Assembly: GCF_011045025.1 (NCBI RefSeq)
Contig: NZ_JAAKZX010000043.1
Span: 1-54,245, forward strand
DNA length: 54,245 nucleotides
DNA from: Streptomyces ureilyticus
GTDB taxonomy: Bacteria > Actinomycetota > Actinomycetes > Streptomycetales > Streptomycetaceae
Reading direction: 5' to 3'
Part shown: positions 8,097 through 16,638 of the stretch, piece after piece
Numbering within the stretch: position 1 is the stretch's first letter
Layout: every line of letters begins with the position of its first letter
Translations under genes and position numbers: made by a program
The notes under the pieces: generated by a model
What the model was told of the DNA's origin: nothing
Seen by the model: only the letters and a program-made list of their open reading frames with translations
Databases searched by the model: none

Positions 8097-9308
8097 ATGC
8101 AGGTGATCCAGTCGACCAAGCTCGCCAACGTCTGTTACGAGATCCGGGGCCCGGTTCTCGAGGAGGCGATGCGACTCGAGGCGGCCGGCCACCGCATCCT
8201 GAAGCTGAACACCGGGAATCCGGCCGCATTCGGCTTCGAATGCCCGCCCGAGATCCTCGAGGACATCCTCCGCAACGTGTCGTCGGCGCACGGCTACGGC
8301 GACGCGAAGGGCCTGCTCGCGGCACGCCGGGCCGTCGTCATGCACAACCAGACCCTCGGCATCGAGACGGACGTCGAGCACGTCTTCATCGGCAACGGCG
8401 TCTCCGAGCTGATCGTGATGGCGATGCAGGGCCTGCTCGACGACGGCGACGAGGTCCTCGTACCCGCGCCCGACTATCCGCTGTGGACGGCCGCGGTATC
8501 ACTGTCCGGCGGCACGGCCGTGCACTACCGCTGCGACGAGCAGTCCGACTGGATGCCGGACCTCGCCGACATCGAGCGCAAGGTCACCGACCGGACCAAA
8601 GCGCTCGTGATCATCAACCCGAACAACCCGACGGGCGCGGTATACGACGAGGCGATGCTGCGCGGCCTGACGGACATCGCGCGCCGGCACAACCTGCTCG
8701 TCTGCTCCGACGAGATCTACGACAAGATCCTGTACGACGACGCCACGCACACCGCGACCGCCAAGATCGCCCCGGATCTGCTGACGCTCACCTTCAACGG
8801 GATGTCGAAGGCGTACCGCGTGGCGGGCTACCGGGTGGGCTGGATGTCGATCTCCGGGCCGCGGGCGCACGCCGACTCGTACATCGAGGGCCTGACGATC
8901 CTGGCGAACATGCGGCTGTGCGCGAACATGCCCGGTCAGCACGGGGTGGTCGCCGCGTTGAGCGGGCGGCAGACGATCGAGGATCTGGTGCTGCCGGGCG
9001 GGCGACTGCGGGAGCAGCGGGACGTCGCGCATGAACTGCTCACGCAGATTCCGGGCGTGACGTGTGTGAAGCCGAAGGGGGCGCTGTATCTCTTCCCGCG
9101 GCTCGATCCGAAGGTGTTCAAGGTCAAGGACGACCGGCAGCTGGTGCTGGATCTGCTGCGGGCCGAGAAGATCATGGTGGTGCAGGGGTCGGGGTTCAAC
9201 TGGCCGGAGCCCGATCACTTCCGGGTCGTGACCCTGCCGACGGCGCGGGATCTGACGGACGCGGTGACGCGGATCGGGAACTTCCTGGACGGCTACGGCC
9301 AGCCGTGA
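8097..9308 (+). CDS. Pyridoxal-phosphate aminotransferase, alanine aminotransferase (AlaA-like) type
   Basis: 403 residues, class I/II fold. Motifs include the N-terminal KLNTGNPAAFGFE, the cofactor-stacking GYGDAKG region, the aromatic PAPDYPLWTA, the conserved NPNNPTGAVY and the SDEIYDKI aspartate. The Schiff-base lysine is in FNGMSKAYRVAGYRVGW and the C-terminal carboxylate-binding Arg is near HFRVVTLP. This set is typical of AlaA/YfbQ-type glutamate-pyruvate aminotransferases of central nitrogen metabolism. Start chosen at the ATG preceded by TAAGCT at seven bases; an in-frame ATG at 8046 would add an unlikely tail. It stands alone between divergent and unrelated genes. Confidence 0.9.
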   Translation: MQVIQSTKLANVCYEIRGPVLEEAMRLEAAGHRILKLNTGNPAAFGFECPPEILEDILRNVSSAHGYGDAKGLLAARRAVVMHNQTLGIETDVEHVFIGNGVSELIVMAMQGLLDDGDEVLVPAPDYPLWTAAVSLSGGTAVHYRCDEQSDWMPDLADIERKVTDRTKALVIINPNNPTGAVYDEAMLRGLTDIARRHNLLVCSDEIYDKILYDDATHTATAKIAPDLLTLTFNGMSKAYRVAGYRVGWMSISGPRAHADSYIEGLTILANMRLCANMPGQHGVVAALSGRQTIEDLVLPGGRLREQRDVAHELLTQIPGVTCVKPKGALYLFPRLDPKVFKVKDDRQLVLDLLRAEKIMVVQGSGFNWPEPDHFRVVTLPTARDLTDAVTRIGNFLDGYGQP

Positions 9309-9351
9309 CGCTGCGTGAGCCTATGACTCTCTTTCGCGAACCGACTCAACT

Positions 9352-9374
9352 TTAGACTGAATCTAAGCTAGGAT
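9352..9374 (+). promoter_or_regulatory. Promoter with Fur-like 7-1-7 palindrome
   Basis: TTAGACT-G-AATCTAA (9352-9366) is an inverted repeat with seven-base arms (six of seven matched) around one central base, the layout used by Fur/PerR-family regulators. It sits directly before TAGGAT (9369-9374), a good -10, so a bound protein would block the promoter. It lies 33 bp before the start of the 138-residue protein. The assignment to a Fur-type regulator is inference from spacing and A/T content. Confidence 0.5.
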
Positions 9375-9406
9375 GGCTTCCTGTCAGAGCACAGGAGGCC
9401 GTCCCC

Positions 9407-9823
9407 ATGTACGAACCGATCCGCACCAAGTCGGTCCACACACCGGTCGGCAGCGCCGACTTTCCGCACCGGTCGCGGGAGGAGGAGCTGGACATCCAGC
9501 TCGCCGGGCATCTCGGGGCGTTGCTTGCGGTGACGGATGAGTTGCGTGGGCTTGAGTCGTCGGCCGACCTGGACGCGGCCGCCGAACGGCTGGCCACGGA
9601 GGTGGCGCGACTGCGTGGCGGCCGGCCGCCGGTCCGCACGTCGTCAGGTCTGCACGAGCCGCGGCTCGTCGCGCTCCACGAGCGCGCGCATGCCCTTGCC
9701 GGGCGCGCCCTCGTCGTGGCGGCGTCCCGAGCGGATACGGCGGCGGCGATCCTCGCGGCGGAGCGCATGGACGCGCATGCCGCCGCGCTCGCCGGCACCG
9801 CGCGGGAACTCGCCCCGCACTGA
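9407..9823 (+). CDS. Small helical hypothetical protein
   Basis: 138 residues of unknown function, predicted mostly alpha-helical from its Ala/Leu/Arg/Glu composition and heptad-like spacing (ADLDAAAERLATEVARL; RADTAAAILAAERMDAH). No signal peptide, membrane span or catalytic motif is seen, so it is probably cytosolic. The ATG has an excellent AGGAGG box and the promoter carries a Fur-like palindrome, so expression may answer to metal or peroxide (inference). Several histidines lie in the second half (HEPRLVALHERAHALAG), which could bind metal, but this is speculative. A strong bidirectional hairpin follows. Confidence 0.8.
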   Translation: MYEPIRTKSVHTPVGSADFPHRSREEELDIQLAGHLGALLAVTDELRGLESSADLDAAAERLATEVARLRGGRPPVRTSSGLHEPRLVALHERAHALAGRALVVAASRADTAAAILAAERMDAHAAALAGTARELAPH

Positions 9824-9848
9824 GCCCTCCGGGCTCCCCTCGATCGGC

Positions 9849-9886
9849 CCCGGTCCGCGCGCACCCGCAGCGACGCGCGGACCGGG
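9849..9886. terminator. Bidirectional terminator hairpin
   Basis: A perfect 13-bp stem (CCCGGTCCGCGCG / CGCGCGGACCGGG) with a 12-base loop lies between two convergent genes, 26 bp after one stop codon and 38 bp beyond the other. It would end transcripts from both sides. Confidence 0.75.
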
Positions 9887-9923
9887 CGCCATCTGCATCC
9901 CGGCGGCGGGTGCCCCGGACGGC

Positions 9924-10478
9924 TCAGTCCAGGAGGTTGTAGTCCACGCTCGGGCGCACCCTCGGGTCCGACCAGGTCAGGGCGAAGGACGGGCAGACCT
10001 CGGTGCCGCCGTCCCACCAGGCGCTGAGCCTGATCCGGGCGGGGATACCCTCGGTCTCCAGGCCGGTCTCCAGGTCGTACGTCCGCAGCCACTTCAGCCG
10101 GCCGGACCCGATCCGCGTGCCGTCGGCGCGGGCTTCCCAGTGGATCGTCCGGTCGGCGCAGCCCTCGGGCACCTCCACGTGCAGATCGCCCTCGAGCGAG
10201 GCGCTCCTGCCGCCACCGAGACGGATGGGCACGGAGAAGGTGGTTTCGACGCGGCGCCGGACGTCCCAGGCGTAATCGAAGTCGGTGGAGCCGCCGTGCT
10301 CGTTCGCGTGGATCTCGACCGCCGTCTGGGGTCGCGTACCGGAGGCGTACGTCAGATCACGGGGGTCGCCCGTGGTGTTGACGAACATGACATAGCCGGC
10401 GATCAGCATGACGAGGAACCCGAAGCACCCCAAGCCGCCCCCGGCACCCGCGCCCACGTCCATCCGGTCGTTCATCAT
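9924..10478 (-). CDS. Membrane-anchored copy of the caspase partner ectodomain (NPCBM-like)
   Basis: 184 residues: a short Gly-rich N-terminus, one membrane span (CFGFLVMLIAGYVMFV) and an external beta-rich domain. The external domain is a paralogue of the C-terminal domain of the upstream caspase protein. Shared landmarks in order are WDVxxxVExTF, GDLxVxVPxGC, W....DGxRIGxG, xAWWDGG and CxSFxLxWxDPR, including two conserved cysteines. The pattern of DG strand, GxL turn and a final acidic W-DPR strand resembles NPCBM/NEW2 carbohydrate-binding-like modules (inference). The start ATG overlaps the caspase stop as ATGA. Third gene of the conflict-type operon; probably a sensor subunit or decoy for the caspase receptor. 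Confidence 0.85.
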   Translation of the reverse strand: MMNDRMDVGAGAGGGLGCFGFLVMLIAGYVMFVNTTGDPRDLTYASGTRPQTAVEIHANEHGGSTDFDYAWDVRRRVETTFSVPIRLGGGRSASLEGDLHVEVPEGCADRTIHWEARADGTRIGSGRLKWLRTYDLETGLETEGIPARIRLSAWWDGGTEVCPSFALTWSDPRVRPSVDYNLLD

Positions 10479-12262
10479 GCGACGAAGTCGAAACTCTTGG
10501 ACAGCCGGGGGTCTTTCCACACCAGACCGAAGCTTTCGCAGGAGCCGCTGCCGCCGTCCCACCAGGCATTGACGGACACCTTGCCGGCCGGTTCCGCCAG
10601 GGCGTGGTCGATCTTCACCGTATGTTCCGGCTTCCCGGTCAGGGTGCCGTGGCCGATCCGTTCGCCGTCGACGGAGACCACCCAGTCGGTCTTCCGCTCC
10701 TCGCACCCGGTCGGCACGCGGACCGTGAGATCGCCCAGCAGACGGTCGGTCGCGCCGTCCTCGTCGGGCTGGAAGGTGCTCTCGACACCCTCCGTGACGT
10801 CCCAGACATAGGTGGGACCGCTCGTGCTCGAGTTCCAGCTGTCGTGCTGCGACTGTCCGGCCAGGGCGGGCTTCCGGCCACTGTCGTAGGCCAGCGACAC
10901 CTCGCCGAGGCTGAACAGCCACACGATCACGGTGTAGAGGACGGCCAGCACAACGATCACGGCCAAGGCGCCGAGCCCCCAGCCGGTGGCGGACACCGGG
11001 GCCGGTGGCGGGCTGGGCGGCGCCGTCCTGCCACCCGAGCCCGGCGGCTTCGCCACCGTCGTGGTCGTGCCCGCCGCCACCTCCACCTTCTCCTCGGCCC
11101 GCTCCGGCTCCCTCTCCTTACTGAGCTCCTCCAACTGCCTCTGCAGTACCCCGAGTTCCGTGCGCAGCCACCGAAGCTGCTCCTCCGCCTCCGCCAACTC
11201 GGCTTCGACGGCATGGCTATAGCCCCCCGCGTGCTCCAACTGGCTCCGTAACAGCTGCACCTCCTCCCGCCAGTACAGAAGTTGGACCTCCATGTCCGGG
11301 GCGGACCGCTGGGCGGCGCGGCGCAGCGCGTGCAGCCGGGTCAGTTCCGCCTCGGGCAGTACGACGCCGTGGTCGCCCAGAGCGTCGACGAACTCCCTGG
11401 GCGCGACCCGCTCTCCGCTCAGGTAGCGGCGTACGGGATGGGGCTCGTCCGGGAGCCGTGACACATCGGCGCCGGCCCGCTCGACCGCCTCCCGCAGCGC
11501 CGTCGCATAAGCCTCCGCCTGCGGGCTCGGGGCAGGGGTCCAGGTGTTGCGGACCAGGGCGATGTGCTGGCCGAGATCGCGGGCCCACTGCTGCGGCTCG
11601 GGACGGGATTTGCTGAGCAGCTTCCTTCGTACGTGCAGGAATACGGTGCCCATGTCGAGGATGTCCGGCCCGTCGGGCACCCCTTCCTCGGCCGCCGCGA
11701 GGAGTTCACCGGTGAACGCCGTGTACCGCTCGTCCTCCGGGGCCATGGCCGTCCGCGTCGCCGAGGACGCCGTCAGCAGATACGTGCCCTCGATGGCGGT
11801 GAGGTCCGCGAGCGCCGGCGCCTCGCCCATGAAGCCGCGCATGGCCATACCGCCGTAGCAGCAGTCGAGGACGACGACACTGCGCCGTGCCCGGCACGCG
11901 TGGACGAGGGGGCGGAGCTGGTCGTAGGCCACGGAGTCCCAGAGCCGCTCCGGGTGCGTGTTCGGCAGTCCCAGGTGCAGGCTCGACTGCTGCGACAGGA
12001 GCCCGTGCCCGGCGAAGTACACGAGCAGGGCGTCGGTCGCCTCCTCCGCTGCCGCGCTCACCGCGTCGAGGACCCGGACGTGGGACTCCGGACCGGACAG
12101 GACGACGCAGTGCTCGCGGGCCAGGCCCCACGACTGCGATCCGGTCAGCAATGCGGTCATGCCGGCGAGGTTGTGGGTGACCGAGGGCAGATCGTCCAAG
12201 TGCGTGTAGGTGTCGACACCGATCAGTACGGCCCGGGAGGCGGCCGGGTCGGGCAGGGTCAC
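10475..12262 (-). CDS. Membrane-tethered caspase-like peptidase with HTH-like, coiled-coil and external sensor domains
   Basis: 595 residues. Residues 1-240 are a caspase/metacaspase-fold domain (C14) with the catalytic His in YFAGHG (H86) and Cys in VVLDCCYGG (C135 most likely). Residues about 250-315 resemble an XRE-type helix-turn-helix. Residues 325-390 form a coiled coil, 391-425 a Pro/Ser linker, 427-451 a membrane span, and 455-595 an external domain shared with the next gene. The peptidase would face the cytoplasm and the C-terminal domain the exterior. The GTG start overlaps the EACC1 gene stop as GTGA. Caspase effectors linked to EACC1 are known from Streptomyces conflict systems; direct fusion to a duplicated external sensor is what makes this one unusual. 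Confidence 0.88.
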   Translation of the reverse strand: MTLPDPAASRAVLIGVDTYTHLDDLPSVTHNLAGMTALLTGSQSWGLAREHCVVLSGPESHVRVLDAVSAAAEEATDALLVYFAGHGLLSQQSSLHLGLPNTHPERLWDSVAYDQLRPLVHACRARRSVVVLDCCYGGMAMRGFMGEAPALADLTAIEGTYLLTASSATRTAMAPEDERYTAFTGELLAAAEEGVPDGPDILDMGTVFLHVRRKLLSKSRPEPQQWARDLGQHIALVRNTWTPAPSPQAEAYATALREAVERAGADVSRLPDEPHPVRRYLSGERVAPREFVDALGDHGVVLPEAELTRLHALRRAAQRSAPDMEVQLLYWREEVQLLRSQLEHAGGYSHAVEAELAEAEEQLRWLRTELGVLQRQLEELSKEREPERAEEKVEVAAGTTTTVAKPPGSGGRTAPPSPPPAPVSATGWGLGALAVIVVLAVLYTVIVWLFSLGEVSLAYDSGRKPALAGQSQHDSWNSSTSGPTYVWDVTEGVESTFQPDEDGATDRLLGDLTVRVPTGCEERKTDWVVSVDGERIGHGTLTGKPEHTVKIDHALAEPAGKVSVNAWWDGGSGSCESFGLVWKDPRLSKSFDFVA

Positions 12263-12615
12263 CGGTCCGTGTCCGCCGCGCCGGGACGCAGCAGCTCCAC
12301 GATCCGGGCCACCGTCTCTTCGTCGGCCCCCGTCACGGTGACCGACCGGCCCTCGACCGTGATGGTGACCGGCGCGGCGGTGGGGCGGGCGTTGCGCCAG
12401 TTCGCGTACGCCAGAGCCAGGTTGAGCGCGCTGAAGGACTGGCCGAGCACCAGGTTGACGACCTCGACGGCCCCCATGGTCCGGCCGTCGGAGCGTGGGG
12501 AGCCGAGCGTCACGTCCGTGTGCCGCCGGACGGCCGGGTCCTGCCGCAGCCACCGGTACAGGTCGAGCGTGGTGAGCACGCCATCGTCCGTCGCGGCACT
12601 CAACTGAACGTGCAT
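12259..12615 (-). CDS. EACC1-like effector-associated constant component
   Basis: 118 residues. Features typical of the Effector-Associated Constant Component 1 family are visible: a short strand at the N-terminus, LYRWLRQDPAVRR, then DVTLGSPRSDGRTMGAVEVV, a central hydrophobic helix pair (LVLGQSFSALNLALAYANWR) and a C-terminal strand pair PVTITVEGRSVTVTG. EACC1 proteins are found next to variable effectors such as caspases, trypsins and STAND NTPases in multicellular bacteria and are thought to keep or hand over the effector. The ATG has AAGGGGA upstream. First gene of the three-gene operon; both following genes are translationally coupled. Family naming is from memory of sequence pattern. 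Confidence 0.8.
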   Translation of the reverse strand: MHVQLSAATDDGVLTTLDLYRWLRQDPAVRRHTDVTLGSPRSDGRTMGAVEVVNLVLGQSFSALNLALAYANWRNARPTAAPVTITVEGRSVTVTGADEETVARIVELLRPGAADTDR

Positions 12616-12822
12616 CGCGTCCCCTTCACCCTGCCGAGGCGGACCACCGTAAGAGGAATGCCCAGGATGGACAAGGAGTTCACACTGTCCTCACCAGGCC
12701 CCGGGCGGAACGCCTCGGGGTGCGGCGGTGTGGCCGGTTCCGTTGTGTACCGGGACGGGTGTGTCACCCCCCGTTCACCCCCGACGCCGGGGAACTTTGG
12801 GTTCCGCGAGCACTCTCCCGGT

Positions 12823-13896
12823 GTGAGAAGAATCGTCGCAGTCGTCCTGGCGGTATTCCTCATCGGCGGAGTAGCAGCAGCCGTCGTAGCGGGCCGCGAA
12901 GACCAGGACAAGAGCACGGCAACGAAGACCGTGCGAGGAGTGATCGGATCGGAGAAGGCCGAGTTCTTCGCCGACCCCGACGTGGTGAAGGCCCTCGCTG
13001 CAAAGGGCTACACCGTGGAAACGGAGACATCGGGTTCCTGGGCCATGGAAGGCCTGGACCTGAAGGGACACGACTTCGCGTTTCCGGGCAGCCAGGCGCC
13101 CGCCGACGAGCTGGCGAAGAAGTACGGCGCACGGCAGCCCCTGCCGCGCCCCTTCTATTCACCCCTCGTGGTCGTGGCGCACCCCAACGCCGCCGAGGTA
13201 CTGGCCGCGAACGGACTCGCGACCGTCAACAAGGGCAACGGCACCCTGAAGATGACCGCCTATCTGAAGGCGGCGCAGGCCAACAAGACGTGGCAGCAGC
13301 TCAAGGATGCGGACAAGTACGGGGAGTTGACGGGGACGCTGTTCGTGTCCACCACCGACCCGACCAGTTCGAACTCCGGCGCGCTCTACCTCGCCGCCGC
13401 CTCGTACGTCGCCGCCGGCGGCCGGGTCGCCGCCGACACCTCCGCCGTCGACGAGACCGCGCCCCTGATGCGCAAGCTGGTCAGCGTCCAGGGCGCCCAG
13501 CAGACGAGCTCGGACGCGACGTTCCGGGACTTCATCAGCGGGGTGGGCAATCCGCTCGTCCTCGTCTACGAGTCCCAGGTCGCCTCGATGCTCATGCGGG
13601 ACCGGTCCCTCGACGACCTGACGGTCCTCTACCCGGACACCACCGCCAACAGCGACCACACCGTCGTACCCCTCACCGAAGAGGGCCGGGCGCTCGGTGA
13701 ACTCCTCAGCACCGACAAGCAGTTGCGCAAGCTGGCGGTGCGGCACGGGTTCCGGCCGCAGGGCGCGAGTGCGGAGTTCACGGCGGCGACCGCCGCCCAC
13801 ACCACGTATCTGAACCAGAAGCTGACCGGCGTCCGGCAGGCGCCCGTGCCCGCCTCCAAGGTGCTGCACGAGATGGCACGCCAGGCGCGGGGCTAG
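12823..13896 (+). CDS. Membrane-anchored solute-binding-like protein
   Basis: 357 residues. A single N-terminal anchor (VRRIVAVVLAVFLIGGVAAAV) is followed by an external type II periplasmic-binding-protein-like domain. The region VSTTDPTSSNSGALYLAAAS carries a TDPxxSNSG motif that also occurs in the VWA lipoprotein two genes on (TDPARSNSG), so the two share a binding fold. No ABC permease or ATPase gene is nearby, so uptake is unlikely; a sensing or scaffolding role is inferred. GTG start chosen at the beginning of the hydrophobic anchor; an ATG at 12667 would add a low-quality leader. Divergent from the EACC1 operon, 207 bp away, and 13 bp before telA. Confidence 0.78.
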   Translation: MRRIVAVVLAVFLIGGVAAAVVAGREDQDKSTATKTVRGVIGSEKAEFFADPDVVKALAAKGYTVETETSGSWAMEGLDLKGHDFAFPGSQAPADELAKKYGARQPLPRPFYSPLVVVAHPNAAEVLAANGLATVNKGNGTLKMTAYLKAAQANKTWQQLKDADKYGELTGTLFVSTTDPTSSNSGALYLAAASYVAAGGRVAADTSAVDETAPLMRKLVSVQGAQQTSSDATFRDFISGVGNPLVLVYESQVASMLMRDRSLDDLTVLYPDTTANSDHTVVPLTEEGRALGELLSTDKQLRKLAVRHGFRPQGASAEFTAATAAHTTYLNQKLTGVRQAPVPASKVLHEMARQARG

Positions 13897-13909
13897 GGGG
13901 AAACTGCAA

Positions 13910-15085
13910 GTGACCAGTGACAACGAAGACTTCGTCCTCACTCCGCCCGCGCCCGTCGCGGCCGTGCCGAAGGACAAGGCCGGCGGGCTCGTACCCGTCG
14001 ACGAGTCGGTCCGTACGGACATGGCGCGCAAGGCCGAGGAGTACGTCGGCGGGCTCGCCGCCCTCGACGCCCGCTCCCCCGAGTTCGCGGGGAAGATCGG
14101 GGAGATCGTCGCCCTCGGCTCGGGCGAGATGCGCGCCGCGTCCGCGCAGTCCAACCGCATGCTGGACCGTACGATCCGCAGCCTGCCCTCGAACGGCGAG
14201 GACGCCCAGTCCCGCGTCTCGTCCTCGCTCGTCGAACTCCGGCGTACGGTCGAGGACCTGGACCCGCGCGACCTGCCCGCGGGCAAGGGCCGCAAGCTGC
14301 TGTCCAGGCTCCCCGGCGGCAACAAGCTGCGCGACCATGTCGCCAAGTACGCCTCCGCTCAAGGCACGTTGAACAAGATCGTGGGCTCCCTGCGCGGTGG
14401 CCAGGACGAGCTGCGCCGCGACAACGCGGCCTTGCAGACCGAGCGGGTCCGCCTCTGGGACACGATGGGCAAGCTCCAGGAGTACGTCGTCCTGACGCAG
14501 GCCCTGGACGAGGCAGTCGAGCAGCACGTCGCCGGCGTCGAGGCCGCGGATCCGGCGCAGGCCGACACCCTGCGCGCCGATGTCCTTTTTCCGGTGCGCC
14601 AGAAGCACCAGGACCTGCTCACCCAGCTCGCGGTGTGCGCGCAGGGCTACCTGGCCATGGATGTCGTACGCCGCAACAACGAGGAACTGATCAAGGGCGT
14701 CGACCGCGCGGCCACCACCACCGTGTCCGCGCTGCGCATCTCGGTGATGCTGGCCTCCGCCCTCGACAACCAGCGCCAGGTCGTCGAGCAGGTCAACGCG
14801 CTGCGCGGCACGACGGAGGACCTCATCCGCGGCAACGCGGAGATGCTCGCCACCCAGTCCGGCGAGATCCAGCGCATCGCCGCGGATCCGGCGGTCGGCG
14901 CGGAGACGCTGCGCAGCGCCTTCCAGCAGATCTACCGGACGCTCGACACGATCGACCAGTACAAGGCCCAGGCCACGGAGACGATGGCCGCCACGGTGGA
15001 GTCGCTGACCTCCGAACTCCAGCACGCCTCCGCGTACTTGGAGCGGTCGCGGTCGCAGGGCGCGCTGGAAGGAGGGCTCGGATGA
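13910..15085 (+). CDS. TelA/KlaA family toxic-anion resistance protein
   Basis: 391 residues, largely helical and coiled-coil, matching the TelA family. Recognisable parts are the middle LLSRLPGGNKLRDHVAKYASAQ, RLWDTMGKLQEYVVLTQALDEAVE, FPVRQKHQDLLTQLAVCAQGYLAMDVVRRNNEEL and TTTVSALRISVMLASAL. Family members are linked to tellurite and other toxic-anion or envelope stress; the mechanism is unknown and the protein is cytoplasmic or membrane-associated. The GTG start follows a GGGGGAAA box. The stop overlaps the next start as ATGA, so it is tightly coupled to the VWA lipoprotein. Confidence 0.92.
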   Translation: MTSDNEDFVLTPPAPVAAVPKDKAGGLVPVDESVRTDMARKAEEYVGGLAALDARSPEFAGKIGEIVALGSGEMRAASAQSNRMLDRTIRSLPSNGEDAQSRVSSSLVELRRTVEDLDPRDLPAGKGRKLLSRLPGGNKLRDHVAKYASAQGTLNKIVGSLRGGQDELRRDNAALQTERVRLWDTMGKLQEYVVLTQALDEAVEQHVAGVEAADPAQADTLRADVLFPVRQKHQDLLTQLAVCAQGYLAMDVVRRNNEELIKGVDRAATTTVSALRISVMLASALDNQRQVVEQVNALRGTTEDLIRGNAEMLATQSGEIQRIAADPAVGAETLRSAFQQIYRTLDTIDQYKAQATETMAATVESLTSELQHASAYLERSRSQGALEGGLG

Positions 15086-16638
15086 GGGGAAGAAAGACGC
15101 TCCTGGCCCTGGCCGCGATCCTGTCACTCACCACCGCCTGCACGGGGACCCCGAAGGAGGACGACGACTCGAAGCCGGAGGGCGAACCCGGTACCGTGCG
15201 CGTCCTCGCCTCCAGCGAGCTCGCCGACATGACCGAGGCCCTGGCCAGCGCCGACGTCCAGGGGGAAACGGGCGTCAAGCTCGAGTTCACGTACACCGGC
15301 ACCCGCGACGCCGTCGACCAGCTCGCGTCCGGCCGGGCGGGCGGCCGGTACGACGCGGTATGGCTGGCGTCGAACGACTATCTGCGCCTCAACCCGGCAG
15401 CCGCGAAGAAGCTCGTGTCCGAGACCCCGATCATGGCCAGCCCGGTCGCGATCGGCGTCAGGTCCGACGTCGTGAAGCGCCTCGGCTGGAAGCCGGATGA
15501 CGTCACCTGGTCCCAGGTGCAGCGAGCGGTCGCGGACGGCAAGCTGACGTACGGCATGACCGACCCGGCTCGCTCCAACTCCGGTTTCTCCGCGCTGGTC
15601 TCGGTGGCCTCGGCACTGTCCGGTGCCCAGTCGGCCCTGACGGACGACGACGTGCGGAAGGCCACGCCGGAGCTGAAGACGTTCTTCGCGGGGCAGCGGC
15701 TCACGTCCGGCTCCTCCGGCTGGCTGGCGTCCGCGTATGAGCGCCGGGGCACGGTGGACGCGCTCATCAACTACGAGTCGGTCCTCGCCAAGATGAAGGA
15801 CATGACGGTGATCCGTCCGCGCGACGGCGTCCTCACGGCCGACTATCCGCTGTCGTCCCTCGCCGGCACGGACCCGGCCACCCGTGACAGGGTCCGCCGT
15901 GTCGCCGACCACCTGCGTGAACCGATGAGTCAGTGGTACATCGCGGAGTTCACCGGGCGCCGCCCCGTCGTGGCCGCCGCGCTGGAGTCGCACTCCCCCG
16001 GCCCGAGCGACAGACGCCGCGAACTTCCCTTCCCGGCAAGCCGATCCGTCGCCGACGGACTCCTCGACGCCTACGAGAACAAGCTGCGCCGACCCTCGCG
16101 CACGGTGTACGTCCTCGACACCTCGGGCTCGATGCGCGAGGACGGCCGGCTTGACCAGCTGAAGAAGGCGCTCACCGCCCTGACGAGCGACTTCCGCGAC
16201 CGGGAGGAGGTGACGCTGATGCCGTTCGGCTCCACCGTCAAGAGCGTACGGACGCATGTGGTGCGGCCCGAGGATCCGCGGACGGGTCTCGACGGGATCC
16301 GCCGCGACGCCGAGGCGCTCACGGCCTCCGGGGACACGGCGATCTATACGTCGCTGGAGAAGGCGTACGAGCATCTCGGCGCCGATGACGACGCGTTCAC
16401 GTCGATCGTGCTGATGACGGACGGCGAGAACACGGCGAGGGCGGGGCCGCGGGACTTCGACGGCTTCTACGCCGGACTGCCCGGCGAGCAGCGGGAGATC
16501 CCGGTCTTCCCGATCGTCTTCGGCGACTCCGACCGGGCGGAGCTGGAGCACATCGCCGAGCTGACCGGCGGCCGCCTCTTCGACGCCCGGAAGGGCTCGC
16601 TCGACGGCGCCTTCGAGGAGATCCGTGGCTACCAGTAA
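15082..16638 (+). CDS. Lipoprotein with solute-binding-like and VWA domains
   Basis: 518 residues. The signal peptide ends in the lipobox LTTAC, so it is an externally anchored lipoprotein. Residues about 35-300 are a type II solute-binding-like domain with TDPARSNSGFSALVSVAS. Residues about 345-515 are a von Willebrand factor A domain with a complete MIDAS: DTSGS, a central Thr in SGDTAIYTSL and the Asp of LMTDGENT. VWA domains of this kind bind protein partners through a divalent metal. GGAGG precedes the ATG. Placed in a four-gene operon with TelA, another binding protein and a membrane protein; likely forms an envelope complex with them. Confidence 0.9.
   Translation: MRGRKTLLALAAILSLTTACTGTPKEDDDSKPEGEPGTVRVLASSELADMTEALASADVQGETGVKLEFTYTGTRDAVDQLASGRAGGRYDAVWLASNDYLRLNPAAAKKLVSETPIMASPVAIGVRSDVVKRLGWKPDDVTWSQVQRAVADGKLTYGMTDPARSNSGFSALVSVASALSGAQSALTDDDVRKATPELKTFFAGQRLTSGSSGWLASAYERRGTVDALINYESVLAKMKDMTVIRPRDGVLTADYPLSSLAGTDPATRDRVRRVADHLREPMSQWYIAEFTGRRPVVAAALESHSPGPSDRRRELPFPASRSVADGLLDAYENKLRRPSRTVYVLDTSGSMREDGRLDQLKKALTALTSDFRDREEVTLMPFGSTVKSVRTHVVRPEDPRTGLDGIRRDAEALTASGDTAIYTSLEKAYEHLGADDDAFTSIVLMTDGENTARAGPRDFDGFYAGLPGEQREIPVFPIVFGDSDRAELEHIAELTGGRLFDARKGSLDGAFEEIRGYQ

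Noticed and set aside
9924..12615. Reading the caspase operon as a toxin-antitoxin pair
   Set aside because: The small first gene has EACC1-like features rather than those of an antitoxin, and the third protein duplicates the sensor domain, which does not fit a classical two-gene module.
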